This document shows positions 38,593-50,935 of a stretch of 64,000 bases of DNA, in pieces. The notes beneath the pieces are model-generated. The model was not told the origin of the DNA and searched no databases. It saw nothing but the letters and a program-made list of their open reading frames with translations. Within the stretch, counting starts at the first letter, position 1. Each line of letters starts with the position of its first letter. This DNA is from Apteryx mantelli (taxonomy: Eukaryota; Chordata; Aves; Apterygiformes; Apterygidae), in assembly GCF_036417845.1 (NCBI RefSeq), contig NC_089980.1, positions 117,701,169 through 117,765,168 on the forward strand, read 5' to 3'. A program made the position numbers and the translations under genes.

Positions 38593-39833
38593 ATCTAGCC
38601 TTATTTTTTGACAGATATATGCACAAAGAGTGCTTTATCTTGTACCAATAGCTAAGCAGATATCCATGTTCTTTTCCTTGTCTTGTCCCCTCCAAACACC
38701 TTGAGTCTAGACTAAAAACTCTTGCCACAACATGACAACTGGTTTCAGACAACTCTTTGTGTGGTTAGTGCTTGTAAGAGGGCCAGCAGCAGCTATTTCA
38801 ATAGCCTTGGGCAAACAAAATATTCAGGTTCCTATTCTGTCCTCACAGTGTTCCTCGGTACTACTGCCTCCTTTTTGCTTCATTCCCCTAGTAGCATCCT
38901 CTTTTTGTTGTGTTTACTGAAAACTCAGCATTGAAACCCCAAGTGTTGGGTCAACAGCAAGTCAGCAGGACAGACATGTTTTTGGTCAACTGTTTGTACA
39001 GGGCTTGTCTAATGTCAGCTTGTTACAAATATCACTTTCTTCATGATAGCTTCTGTTTCTTCACTGTTTGGCTGACATAGTTACTCTTGGGTAACTTGTA
39101 ATTCTTAACCTTGTCAATACTCATCTGCCAATTCACAAATGATTATAAAAATAGATTGTTTAGTATATGGTAGTTCTCCTCCTGCATCCTTGCCGCAGGC
39201 TGCATAACTGTGGGCTTTTAAATCCAGCCTGCAGTCCATTAACACAGCCATTGGTGAAAGAAGAGACCATTACTTTATCCCTGTACACTGTGAATTTTTT
39301 CTAGGTACTTTTAAAGGATTACTGGTATCCACAATGTTTCTACCTCTAGTTTTGTGTTTGAATACAGGTAGTTCAAGATACAATGTGTCATCTATGGATA
39401 AGTTTTCAGGGTCATTTTAAGCTAATCTAACTTCAAGCTGCTGCAGAAAGGGGTATTCCCACTCTACCCCAGTACTCTTGGCCATGTGTCCCCACCTCTC
39501 TTTAATGTCCTTGATCAATCAGATTTAGAAGTTCATTCTCTGCCAAAAGCCAAACAAACTGAAAAGACGTTAGCAACACATATAGCTGACACCAGTATGG
39601 AAGAAAATATGGTTTAGGCTAGCAGGTTTCTCAAAACATCTGTAGCTGCATAATGCATACTTTTGTGGACAGCAACTTCCACAAACATATGTTGAGTATA
39701 TTTGTAATAAAGTTTTAAAGACATTGGCAGAGTCTTTTCTGTCTAAGTCAAAAGGTGTTGGACTCAACTCTGGCATTCTTATAAAATGGGAAGATTCAAA
39801 AGTCATAAAAATACCTTTTGCAGAAGAGAGCAT

Positions 39834-42400
39834 AATGACAACCAGTTATGGGATCAGAGTTATTCAGGGTAACTTTGACATATAATGGACTATCCTTCCT
39901 TCACTGCAGTTCAGGCAGTCACTTTTGACTCTTCTTCATTTTAGAATAGGGTTACTCTTACTTATCTGTTAGATTTTTGTATCTTAAGAAGTTGGAAGTT
40001 ATTTTTATCAAAATTATTTAAAATAAAAATAGTTAGAATTTACACTTGTGCTGAGCTCATATGTTCTATTTTTCTCACAGCAGCTAGATACACTTCCATC
40101 CTAAATGCAAATATTTGTACTTATCTAGTTTAGTGCAGAACTTTGAAATCCTTGGTTGAAAGGTATTCATCAAATATGAAGCTTTATTGCTTTTATTGCT
40201 TAAAACCAGATATGTAGCAAAGAGCATGAAGAAAGTTTTATGTTGTGGCTGTGCTTTCCTGAGAATTTCCTTCCCTTGTAAGAATATGCTGAAAGTCTTC
40301 ATCCTTGTTTGTTTTGCCAGCAGAACTTGCTAACTCCAGCCTGCACATTAAATTGGTAGAGGTATCTTGTAGTTAACATGCCTAAGAAAGAGGGAATATG
40401 GCAAGGACACCTTGGGTTAAAAAATAACTGAGATTTTGTCTTCCAAGGTATTGATTAATTACTAAAAAGGCAAGAATATGGGGTTACGGTTCTGTCTAAA
40501 ATAAGAGAGAAATTTTGTGAGATCCTGAATGTGAGAGTAGTGTGATTGGAGTATTAGTACTGATACCTTTCAGATCCTCATCTGACTTGACAGGATATTG
40601 ACTGTTGGTGGTTGCCCAGGCTCCTCAGACAGTTTTGGGCCACCCTGCTGTTAGGACATCTCAGCTATATCCTTTTATCTGACTGTGGCATTGTCATGTT
40701 TTACGATAGCTTTAAGACCTGAGGCTTGTCATAATGTAAGTTCTCTAGATGGTGGTAGAGCTCATTTAAGGCTTCTAGGCCTGTTTCTGTGCTATGGACT
40801 AAGTATATGCCCCACCAATGCTCAGGCCAAAACTTGATTATTGTCCATGTTGTTTTATATAAAACTACATTCCTGCTTGTCCTTCAGCATGAGCTTCAAA
40901 GGATGCCAGGACAAGCAGGGTTCTCAGATATACCCATTGTTTTACCATGAGTAGGGCACACGCAGTATAGATGGATTGAGCATGGCAATGGCCAGCTGCA
41001 TTTGTTCCAAGTCTGCTGATGTTTAACTTTCATGTTGAACTTCTCACATACCACCTTGCAATACTTACTAACTGTGACACTGCAATACATCAAGAACAGA
41101 AAGTTTTTCCCCCTAGCCCTGAATTGTAAGGTGTTGTCTCACTTGAAATCTGGGATGTGTGTCTGAGACTACCACTGACCAGCATGAATGCCATTATGCT
41201 TATTTCCCCATCGTTTATTGCAGAGCACCCTTAGGATATCCAGACTTGCAAAAGTTTTTTTGCCCAATTATCCAAGATCTCACTTTTTAGGTAGCTAGAG
41301 CTATCTTTCCCCATGTCTACTTTTACATGTTGGATGTTATGTTAATGGAGAGTGGTTCTTTGAGTTATATTAAATTTTCAACAACCTATTCTAGCCTCTT
41401 GTTCTATTCCTGCCCGTCATGTAATTTATCATGTGTGGGCAGCTTGCTGCTTGCTAGAGCTTGAGATTTGCAGTTCTCCAAGACTTGTAGTGCTTTCTCT
41501 GACTCCTTTTCCTATTTTTATGATATACTCTTCTAACATTGATGACTAAATCAGCTTTCTATAGAGAACTGTCCCCATCATCTGCATCATCCTACTTTTT
41601 TTACTCTTATTATTTTTTAAAACAACTAATTCTATTTTTGAATTCCCATCCAGGTTGCCCTAGTCTGTTTTTAAAACTCTTATGGAGTGCCTTTCTTCAT
41701 TTCACTCTGCTCATAATTTATCCATCTCTGGGAGATTGTTAAAGAGTGGGGAGGAGATTTCATAATTCCCTGTCATTAAACATTGCAACCTTATGAGGGG
41801 GGCAGTCTGCCATTTATTGAATCAACAATTAGAATTACTAGTATCAGCCAGGTTGTTAGTGGTCACTGTAGTCAATAATCAGTGTCATTCTCCTTGTTGT
41901 TGCTGTTCCCATTGTTGAGAGTTATTGATATTTCAGGGTAAAATCTTGAGTGTTGTGATGCTAGCAAAGTTATAGTCAAGAGATTTCAACATTCTGACTT
42001 GCCTTGAAGAATAACCATAGATTTCTTAATTGGCTAAGATTTATTGCAAACAAGCACAGCTCCAACACATTTAGCCTAGTGATTATCAGGGTGGGAGTTA
42101 AGGGGTATATACTAGTGACAAGGTTGTTGGCAAAACACAATGATATCATCTAAAACTATAGCAGTCATCATCAGGCCTTCATCCTTTTATATTATGGTGA
42201 AAACAAAACAACTTGTTTGTCACATTGCAGCTGTATCTTTGTTTTCTGACTGTCCTGTTCTCCTTCTGGCCCTTCCTCAGTCATTCTGCACCCAGTAGAT
42301 TTCTTTTCTACTACCCTGATAAAACTGCATATATAAGTCAATGCCTTAGCAAGTTTTGTGTTACCAGTACCTGATAACCTTGGTGAACCCTACACTGGGC
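39834..42400 (-). other. Possible 5' continuation of the decayed minus-strand element
   Basis: Minus-strand frames continue here more weakly: 40302-40084 (72 codons), 41093-40896 (65 codons), a frame near 41.5 kb opening with MLEEYIIKIGK, and another at about 42.2-42.35 kb. At 42156-42133 the minus strand reads VLDDIIVF, which matches the catalytic YLDDIIVF string of Ty3/gypsy-type reverse transcriptases with Tyr changed to Val. The flanking residues do not convincingly match the rest of RT. The distance to the integrase-like block (about 2.6 kb) would be tolerable for a pol gene with insertions. Chance similarity cannot be excluded. Confidence 0.25.
40872..40919. repeat. Perfect 12-bp inverted repeat (hairpin)
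   Basis: CCTGCTTGTCCT (40872-40883) and AGGACAAGCAGG (40908-40919) are perfect complements. GCAT and ATGC near the loop can extend the stem by four pairs after a small bulge. Confidence 0.85.
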
Positions 42401-42662
42401 ACCCACCAGAATGTACTTCGGTGTTAGGATGGGTCAGACAGGTAGTTCCATAAACACTGGATCAAAAAAACCCTCATGTTTTATTGATTTGTGTCTTGCA
42501 TTTACCTTATGAACTTTCTGTTGTCCAATAGAGTAGGAACTCACACTGCAACCTCTCCCTCAAATGGGAATCCTACAGGCTCTTTTTTATCTATCCAGTT
42601 TTTCATTTTCACAAAATTCTAACTTTCTGTCAGTCACCTAGTGTGGGGACACGTAAATGGAC

Positions 42663-42686
42663 ATAAACAGATAAACAGATAAACAG
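42663..42686. repeat. (ATAAACAG)3 minisatellite
   Basis: Three exact tandem copies of an 8-base unit. Confidence 0.95.
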
Positions 42687-44607
42687 AAAAATAAAAGGCC
42701 TGCTATGCCTTGTGTCTCTCAGAAATGAAACCAAAATAAAGAAAAAGACTGAAAAATTCATGGATGAAACATTTTTTAGGGGAACCAGGTAGGGAAGCCA
42801 CCAGCAAGCAACCTGCTTGGAAAGGTGCTATTGGTCCAGAATGGAGGAGACAGAAGCCTGCATCTGTTTCAAGAAGGCAGAAATGAAGCGCCAGCTACAG
42901 TCCTTCGGTCTACTTGTGTTCACCACATGCTCAGTATTAACTCAGTGATCTGCTTGCAGAACCCATTGAAGGACTTCCTAACTGTGGCAGTCTCTCTCAC
43001 AGAGGAAAAACAGGAGTTGATTCCTAGTGAGCTTTTAATTTTATACCATACTGTAAGCAAGGGACAGAGTTCTTGTACACTGATTGAACCTGGAATCTAG
43101 GATCTATCTGCAGTCTCCTACAGTTAAGGGACAATAGTCATCGCAAGTTTACTTAAACAAGTGGAAATGCTGAATCCCCCTTTGCTATCATACCAGAAAT
43201 CCTAGTACAATACCAGCTCTGGCTGGTACTATGTTTTCTTGCTTATACATGTTGCTCAGCAGGAGGCTGAGCTAAATGAGCTCTGAAGCTCCCTTTGGCT
43301 TTCTTTGTAGGTTTGGGCTGTTATTTGATGAACCTCCCACAAGCAGTTCAGCATACCAGACATCTACAGCCATAGGAATTCCCCAGCTGGGACATGGAAA
43401 CATTGAAGGGAGACTGCCATGAACTGTGCATACAACTAGTCAGTGACCTGAGGGTATGAAGAAAGCACTATTTTGTCTTATTTTCATTCTCCTTCTGATT
43501 TATTATTCAGTTGAATGGAGGTGGATGAGCAAGATGGACATCAAGTAGGCTGGCACTCTAATACAGGCAGCCACAGATCTAGCACAGGACAGTAAAACTG
43601 CCAGAATACTTATTCATAGCACTGTTTATTTGCAAATTGGTAGTGCAAGTTGTTACCTACAAGTTTAACATTACAATTGTAGTGATATTTGTACCACCAA
43701 AGGAGGTCTTACAAACTTTGATGCCATATAACTTTTTTATGGCTTGGAAAACTTAAGAGAAAAACAAGAATGTGTCATAAAATTTACTATATTCTCAACA
43801 CTTTTCTCCAAATGAAAACCTTCCTGAAAGTTTCCTTATCAATGACCATGTGATGAAATACGCTTTTCAAAGGAAATATCTGTTTCACTCTGATAAGAAT
43901 TAGTCCACTTGCTGTGAGTTTTCTGACTCCAGGCAGAAAACAGAGAAATTTATCTAGACAGCGTTGTAAGATCAGCTAGCACATATAAACTAATAATTTT
44001 TCACATTTCAGTGTTCAAGATGTACAACAAATGGAGTTGTGTCACTGGGAAACAAAATTCAAATGGTGAGTGACTTCTTCACTTTTGTAATAATTATCAA
44101 CTCTGCATAATAAACACAATATTTTAACATGGTGTGATATATAAAACTACTCAAGTAAGGCAAGACTGCCTTAATTATCATGAGGCAAAAGGACTTACCT
44201 GATTTCCGTGTAACTGAGGCTGTGCTTAGAGACAATTGCTGGACTTACCAAAACTGTTTTTTTCTAAACCTTTTTGTCATGACATGCCATGTTCTTGTAG
44301 ATCAGCTGTCAAGCGTCCTGATATTAACAAAGTTGCCAATTTCTAATGCAGCTGCAGGTCCTTCTCAAGAAACACACCTCTGAAGGTGGCAATGTAGGGG
44401 GCTGTGGGCAGATCTTTAAGATGTGTTTGCTGTCTCATCAACATGGGAATTGGATATATCAGGATAACAGACATAGACATTGGCTGTTGACAGTTCAGAT
44501 GACAGAGATGTTTCTCTCTGATACACAGAAAAATTCTCAGTGACCCTTCAAATCTCCAGAAACAACAAACTGCAAAGATATGTGGCTTGACTCAGCTACA
44601 TGCAATG

Positions 44608-44624
44608 AAAAAAAAAAAAAAAAA
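44608..44624. repeat. A17 homopolymer
   Basis: Uninterrupted run of 17 A. It is not preceded by a recognisable retroposed transcript. Confidence 0.95.
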
Positions 44625-44810
44625 GGAAGCTTAGTGGAAGGACTAAGGCTGGGGAGATGTAGGCCTATGCTGCTATAATATCAAATGTTTTCACAAAGTG
44701 ATTGAATCTGCATTGGGTCTTTTAACAAACTATGAGTCAGATGGTGGAAGTAGATCAGCCCAGATCCCCTTCTTTTAATGAGTTCTTCAAAGAATTCAGC
44801 AAAGCCAGAT

Positions 44811-44880
44811 TTTATTAGAATAATTATTAGAATATTTATTAGAATAAAAATTATTAGAATTATTTATTAGAATAAAAATG
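44811..44880. repeat. TTATTAGAATA-type AT-rich tandem repeat
   Basis: The word TTATTAGAAT recurs about five times with variable spacers, giving an AT-rich local array. Confidence 0.85.
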
Positions 44881-46802
44881 TAAATAATATAGAAGCTCAA
44901 AATAATGAGTTGTCTTGGAAGACCCCATATTCATGTTAACAGACTGTCTTTGCCTACAAAACCAGACTGAATCCAAACTGCCCTGTTTATTCAGAGTTCA
45001 GGTCTGTGTCTTAGCACTGTTTATTTGACTAGTATAGATATACCTAAAATCTATTTGAATGAAGTTCAGGTTTCCAGCTCTGTGTCACCTCTTTTTTGTC
45101 TGTTATACCTTGAAGTCTCTTGAACCTTCTCTGCCTTAGCCTAGCCCTGCAGGGTCTGTGGCTCTCCAGAGAGCCTCCTTCCTTTTGCAGTTCCACATTG
45201 CTTGGTTTCCTTCAAGCAGCATAAAAAATTGTGAACAAAAGTGAAAAAAAACAAACACCGACTAGGTCCAAACAGTAGTGGACCAACATATCTCTATGGC
45301 TGTAAATTTCTAAAAAACTTCTAATGAAAAAAGAGTTGATTTTTGGCAAGTGGATTGACATTTTTTCCCTGCTAATTAAGACACTTGATGAAACCCTTTT
45401 AGCTTAAAGAGGGATGGGTCCATCACCCATCTGTTGGCAGAGGTTTATTTAACAGAGCACACGTGAATTCTAGGGAAGCAATATCATAATTACTCAGTTA
45501 CATAATTAATCAGCAATGTTATTGATCAACAGAAGCCATGTGGCATTTCTGACCTCAGGTGATTTGAGGCTGCAGGATTCTTCTTTTGATAGTTATTTCT
45601 AACTACATCTCAAATGAATCTTAACTATGCTTCTTTGCTTACAGCCACTATGATATACATGTGCTGATGTTGTTTGCCTAGGAAGTTATGGATGTTCTTT
45701 GCTAATTTTTCTAAATATTAGCATATAAGTATACGCTATAATGACCTAACCATTAAACAATACAAAAAAACCCAAAGCTTGTTATTATATTTTTTTATGT
45801 GGCATAGTAATGGAGAAAAGCTGACTCCACTTTTCCATTTATGCATGTATAAATTTTTCTTCCGATTTTTCTCAGCACCAGTGTTCAAAGGGCTAAATGC
45901 AAGTGTTTCTGCCAGCGAAACCAAAGCTTTGAGGTCAAAGTTTGTGGTCAATATCTCCTATCTATACCTAGATGGGTCAGAGTTTCCTGAATTTTTTTAG
46001 CAGAATACTTATATGAGAGAGTAGTCTCAGATAGCTGGGACACTTACCAGTCTGTCCACAGAGATGTGATATTTGCAGCCAGGAAATTCAGAAAAAGTAT
46101 ATGGCAGCATGAGACTCACTGTTGTAACATTATGGATCCTCACCATAATCAGTTGAAAGGAAATTTCTCAGCAAGCTGATCTGTCCTATTAAATTCTCTT
46201 ACCTCATCTGTTCCTTTTCATGAGAAAAATCCCAAATAATGAAAAATGGATCTATCTAAAGAGTTTATTTTTGAAAGCAAAATCAAGCAGAACTGTGTGT
46301 TCACATTCACTAAGCATTATCAAAATGTGATAGCTGAGTGTACATTCATCGTAGGACTAACAGTTACTTATTTGTTTTCATCAGACTGAGAGCTAGATGC
46401 ATGGTTTCTGAAGCCATTATTCAGGAGCTCTCTGGTAACTCTAAACATTGCACACAATTGCACATCAAGGATATCTTCAACATCCTGTGCCTGTGATCTC
46501 AATGTGTTTTTAGCCTCATTGTTAGTGACTGCAATAAGGAGAGCATTTTTCAGGATGCTTCAGAACGGCTTTGCGTTCCTCCCATCAGTGCAATCACTGG
46601 AACAAGGCTGAAGGTCGGTGACAAGTTTCTCATTTTGCTGACATCCTCTCTCTGGAATAGCAGGAACCAGCCTCTTGCTTCATTGTCTAAACAAGCTCAG
46701 CCTTTGATCTTTTTTTTACATGACGTTTGAAGAGAAAGAGGGATCTAGTGCTTAACTAAGACTGATTTATACCAAGCTGTTTTCTTTCTGCTCCCGTTTT
46801 AG

Positions 46803-46920
46803 AGGTCTGGGTCTTGGGAAGGATATAGCCACCATTCCCAACAGCTTGGACAGAGCCATCAACCCTGAAACTGCCCTGACTTGGCAGATGCTGAGCTTCT
46901 GTCCCAACGTCCCCGGTAGA
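46803..46920 (+). other. Candidate unassigned exon
   Basis: A pyrimidine-rich stretch ending TTTTAG (up to 46802) is followed by 118 bases with one open frame (starting GLGLGKDIATIPNSL) and then GTAAGG at 46921, a fair splice donor. The same frame stays open to a TAG at 46938-46940. Local GC is higher than the surroundings. I recognise no protein family, and open frames of this length occur by chance, so it could equally be a non-coding exon or nothing. Confidence 0.15.
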
Positions 46921-46953
46921 GTAAGGTCAGGAGTGAGTTAGGATGGGGTGCAT

Positions 46954-47006
46954 TTGTGTGTGTGTGCGTGTGTGCGTGTGTGTGTGTGGGGGGGGTGTGT
47001 GTGTGC
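46954..47006. repeat. (GT)n microsatellite with G-run
   Basis: About 53 bases of TG dinucleotides with two CG interruptions and a G7-G9 block. It is the largest dinucleotide repeat in the window and has Z-DNA-forming potential. Confidence 0.97.
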
Positions 47007-48550
47007 AATTTTCGGATCCCGAAGTGGCTGTTTTGCAGTTAATTTGTTTAGGGCAAAAGAATGCCTAGAGATTTTAAAGACACCCCAGAATCCTTCCTGA
47101 ATAGTTCTTAGGTTGATATCAGTAACTAGGAGATGAAGGTTTTGGTGATAGCTGAGCTGGGATTGTCTCCAGACTTGTGCATATTATATGGATTTGGATA
47201 GGTCTGGACTCATAGTACAGATGTATTCAATGGAATCAGAACATCAGTTTCTGTTTAAAACAGGGCAACTGTTATTACCTAGCTGACAGGCCAAAGGTTC
47301 TCCTGTAATGTCTCAGTGGCTTTGAAAATGATTTCTGGGAAATTCAAAAATCTACACAGAAATTAAGAGAGAAACCAACTGGAAAAAAAAAAAAAGAAGA
47401 AAAAAGAAGAGTGGAGAAAATAACTCGAGATGAAAGCATCCATCTCCTTCTTGCGACTTCTGTCACATTAAAAGTGACCAATGGTTTACAGAAAAGGCAT
47501 GAAACTCCTTACAGTATTGTTCGAAATATATGTTCCAGGCAATTAGTGGTGTCTATCATGGCAGTTTACTTCTTGCATCTCTGGAAATGTTAATAATCGT
47601 GAAAAAAAATCCACATCAGAAGGTGTATTTCTCAGTTCTGACCAGAACAATATTTTGCCATATGTTTGGATCCTTGATGGGACATAAAAATATGAACCTG
47701 CTGATACAGGATATAACTCCTTAGATTCTTATACTCCTTTTACAGCTAAAAATGTAAAAAGCAAACCAAAACAAAACCTTCACAAATTGTGAAGAGTAAA
47801 AAGTGGAGGGAGAAAGTGCCCTAAAGCCCTCTTAACATTCTCATAATTATTGTAATAATTTCTCCTCTTGGTTTGGCTTTTTTTCAAGGTGTACAACAAC
47901 AAAGACTATATGTGTGAACTCTCTCTTATTATTATTAGCACAATGATGAAAGGGCTGATAGGTTATCTTTTTTGGCCTGAAGCTGCTAGCAAATCAGGCT
48001 GGCTGATGCTTCCTCTATAATTTTTCTTTTCTTTATACTCGTTTCCTGTGTTCTTTACTTCCTTACTACATGACATTCACACAAATAAAAAGCAGCCAAA
48101 GGGAATGAGAATTGAGTTAAAAGTTCCATTCACCCAGTAGCCATAAATAATACACCTTTGAGAAGAAAATCATGAATTTGGCTGAGAAGTCCAGCTCACA
48201 AGAGACTGCTAAAAGGTCTGGGAGTCTCTTATCAAAATCAGTAGTCATGATAGTTTTGTAGGATCACAAAGACAGAAAAATACAAATGAAAATGGGGACT
48301 TATCTAAAACAAGCTTATTCTACTACAATTCACAGTATGATGACTTTGGCTTTCAAGTCATCCAATTTTCCCACTTAGCTGAGGAAGTAATGGCAAGTAT
48401 TATTACAGTATCTTACAAATATAAAATGTGAAGTCATTAGTAATTAATATTAAATTATTTATTAAATTAATAAAGTAAATTATAAATGTGAAAAAACAGA
48501 TGAAAGAATCTAAAGACATCATGATCAACATCATGTAAGTTACTGTAGCC
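47007..48550. other. Unique AT-rich DNA
   Basis: No gene seen. It includes a purine-only tract of A and GAA units at 47381-47414 and an AT-rich stretch at about 48430-48490. Short plus frames at 47411-47724 lack motifs. Confidence 0.45.
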
Positions 48551-48867
48551 TATTGGGAGGATGTAGAGAAGGTGGAACCAGACTCTTCTCAGAGGTGTAC
48601 AAGGAAAATTTGAGAGGCAATAGGCACAAGGTTCAACTTAGGAAATTCCAACTCAGTGTAAGGAAACAAATTGTTACCATGAAGGTGGTCAAACACCACA
48701 GAAGGCTGCCCAGACAGGAAGTGGGATATTGATTCCTGGAGATATGCAAAATTTAACCGGACAAGGCCTTAAAACACCTGGTCAAATTTGATCTACTTTG
48801 AACAGGAGTTTGGGCTAGATGATCTTTGGAGGCTCCTTCCAAACTATGTGATTCCATGATTCCATGG
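48551..48867 (+). mobile_element. CR1 LINE fragment, old
   Basis: About 315 bases of diverged CR1 3' end. It aligns by eye to the conserved order in the younger copies: GGAGGATGT...AGACTCTTCTCAGAGGTG, AGAGGCAATAGGCACAA, then GTGTAAGGAAACAAATTGTT, the GATATGCAAAATTTAACCGG segment, and GGGCTAGATGATCTTTGGAGG. It ends in two ATTCCATG octamers, a variant tail typical of older CR1 groups. Substitutions are spread evenly and the frame is lost. Confidence 0.9.
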
Positions 48868-50890
48868 TTAAAAGATATTAATTTTAAATACCTCAGAGGT
48901 ATTATCATCAGAGGTATTCTAGAGTTCTTGAAGAATCCTCTAGTCAGTAACTAAATTGGGCTCCAAGCTGTGACCCAATTAATTATTGGTTGGTTGTCCA
49001 GGCATGAATTCAAGACAAAAAGGAATAGCTGAAATTGAATTCAACAAACAAGCAGCTAGTTCCATGAGCAACAGAAACAATAAAGTCTGTATTCCTGAAA
49101 GCCAAGACTTGAGAACCTGTGAGGGTTGACTGATACCTAATAAAAGTAAAGCTCTTGTGGTAGACCGAGGGCCTTAAAATGTTCTCATCCTTTTATTCTA
49201 CCATTTTATTTTAACAGAAACATGAAACCTTTGAGATCTCTAGCACCCTGCCAAATTCATTTGAAATTGCCAGTGACCTCATGGTTTCTTAGGAGACACT
49301 GATCAAAAAACAAGCAAACACCTAGAGTGTCTCGTTTCCTTAGGAAACCAGGCTGAAAATAAAAGGATGGAAAAGTAATTAAAACCAGTCAACATAATAT
49401 TATGGAAAATAAGCCTTGTCAAAGAAGCATGATTTCATTCTTTCCTATCATTAGAAGTGGAATTCATTAAAATAACTGCAAAAAAAGCAATCTACTTAGG
49501 TGCTTTGTTAGTCACATACAACATCTTAACTGCAAAAGTAAGCATTATGAAGTATCAGTAAAGAACATTTTTAAATGGGTTAAGAACTAACTAGCTTGCT
49601 AGAACTGAAAAATGATCTGCCAGCAGGGAATCATAGCTGCATAGATGCTCAACTGGTAGGGTTCCTTAGCATTAAATTGTTTAGTCAATGACTAAAAGCG
49701 AATGTAAAATCACTGATGACAAAATAAGCTGATTCAAATGAAAAAGAAGGCATGCATTTTCACCATTAAGATGAATAGTCTCCTGTGGAACAAACTGCTA
49801 AGGGCAGCAGTAGTTTTTAATCCCATGATGTCTTCAAATCAAAGCTAAAAACCACTCTGCTGGCATGCTTTTGTGTTAAGGCTGTTGACTTAGTTCAGCA
49901 AGGGTGACTGAGTGAAATTCTATAGTCTTTTCTCTCCAAGAGATGAAATCAAATGATTTAATGGTCCTTTCTGTCCTTAAAACCTGAGTCTTTGAAAACA
50001 GTGACAAAAAGTCATTGATAAGCCCAGAAAATGCAGAAATAGAAGAAAGAATAAGAGAACAAAGAATACCAGTGATTGGAAACAAGAATAATATTGTCTC
50101 ATTGTACATTAATAAAATAAATATTCTTAAAAAGCATCTACATCCTGGTCAGTACTTCTCCAAACTTGGGAAACTAGGGAAAGAAGAATTAGTAAGAAAT
50201 TACTCATGCTTTGTATGATTGTAAAAGTGAGCTACAAAGCAAACAGATTTGCAGATCTTCCTGAAGGACAGACTTCTTTAGAGGATTTTCTTTCCTTGAA
50301 AATTTTCTGTTTGGACTAAAACACAGTTCTGGGGTATCTTGCCTGACCTCCAACAGCCTCTCCAGAAAGGAAGGGTTTGTCTATAGGCCCTGTGTCTATA
50401 GGCATATCCCTGAGGATGTCTTTCACATTCTAAGGTAACTCAGATGCTGCAAGATGCCTGTAGGCAACTGAGGCATGGCCTCAATGCTTACATTAAGTAT
50501 CTATAGGCATGAAGTATCTAAACCTACAGCACTAGCGGAGCTTACAGAACAGTTTAGCTCATCTAAAGTAGATACTTAACGGCTGACAGCTGATTCATTC
50601 AATAGGATACATTGATTAGGGATTCAGTTCCTTTGCTCACATATAGGTAGCTGTTGCCAGTTGAGATGATTTAGGGAATTCTTTCTGGCCTCCAAGTGCT
50701 GACCCAGAAAGTATCCACATAGCTGCATCTTCTCTGCAAGCCCTGTGAAATATAGTGAATAGCCTTAGGTTTGTTGGATGACATGAAGCACCAGTTGAAT
50801 CAAGGTTCACATCTTCACTGATCATAATGGGAGCACAAACACCTACATTTAGGTGTCTTAGTCTCAAACTCAGTCTCAACCTATACTTCT

Positions 50891-50935
50891 AATAGTGATT
50901 TAGTGATTTAAAAGTGATTCAGATAGTGATTTAAA
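50891..50935. repeat. AGTGATT word array
   Basis: AGTGATT(T/C)A-like units occur four times with short spacers. Confidence 0.8.

Larger units (their letters stand above)
36733..39833 (-). pseudogene. Decayed coding region of an unidentified (retro)element, minus strand
   Basis: A run of broken but protein-like frames, all on the minus strand. From 5' to 3' on that strand: 39833-39570 (87 codons); 39518-39273 (82 codons, one stop); 39217-39042 (58 codons, one stop); pieces between 39.0 and 38.59 kb; 38250-38017 (78 codons); 37941-37786 (52); 37823-37620 (68); 37462-36992 (157 codons, three stops); 36951-36733 (73 codons, one stop). The sense strand is A-rich and the products are Lys/Glu-rich, yet stops are rarer than expected. 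Near 39.5 kb a string IDQGH is followed in the next frame by a block ending GVEW. That resembles the second catalytic Asp region of retroviral or Ty3/gypsy integrases, but the match is short. A CR1 3' end (38361-38591) interrupts the region. No protein family is established. Confidence 0.4.
42401..46802. other. Unique DNA with simple repeats
   Basis: No gene recognised. It holds three exact copies of ATAAACAG (42663-42686), an A17 run (44608-44624) and an AT-rich TTATTAGAATA-type array (44811-44880). At 43240-43320 the words CAGCAGGAGGCTGAGCTAAA and CTCTGAAGCTCCCTTT faintly resemble a CR1 3' end, but this is too weak to call. A 91-codon plus frame at 42825-43100 has no motif. Confidence 0.45.

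Noticed and set aside
41900..42350. Minus-strand TATA-like (42111-42106) and AATAAA (42045-42040) signals suggesting an LTR at the 5' end of the decayed element
   Set aside because: The RT-like VLDDIIVF string lies upstream of both signals on the same strand, inside what would be U3. No matching second LTR was found at the other end.
43240..43320. Faint CR1 3' end similarity
   Set aside because: Short and gapped match, with no tail octamers or upstream ORF2 remnant that could be recognised.
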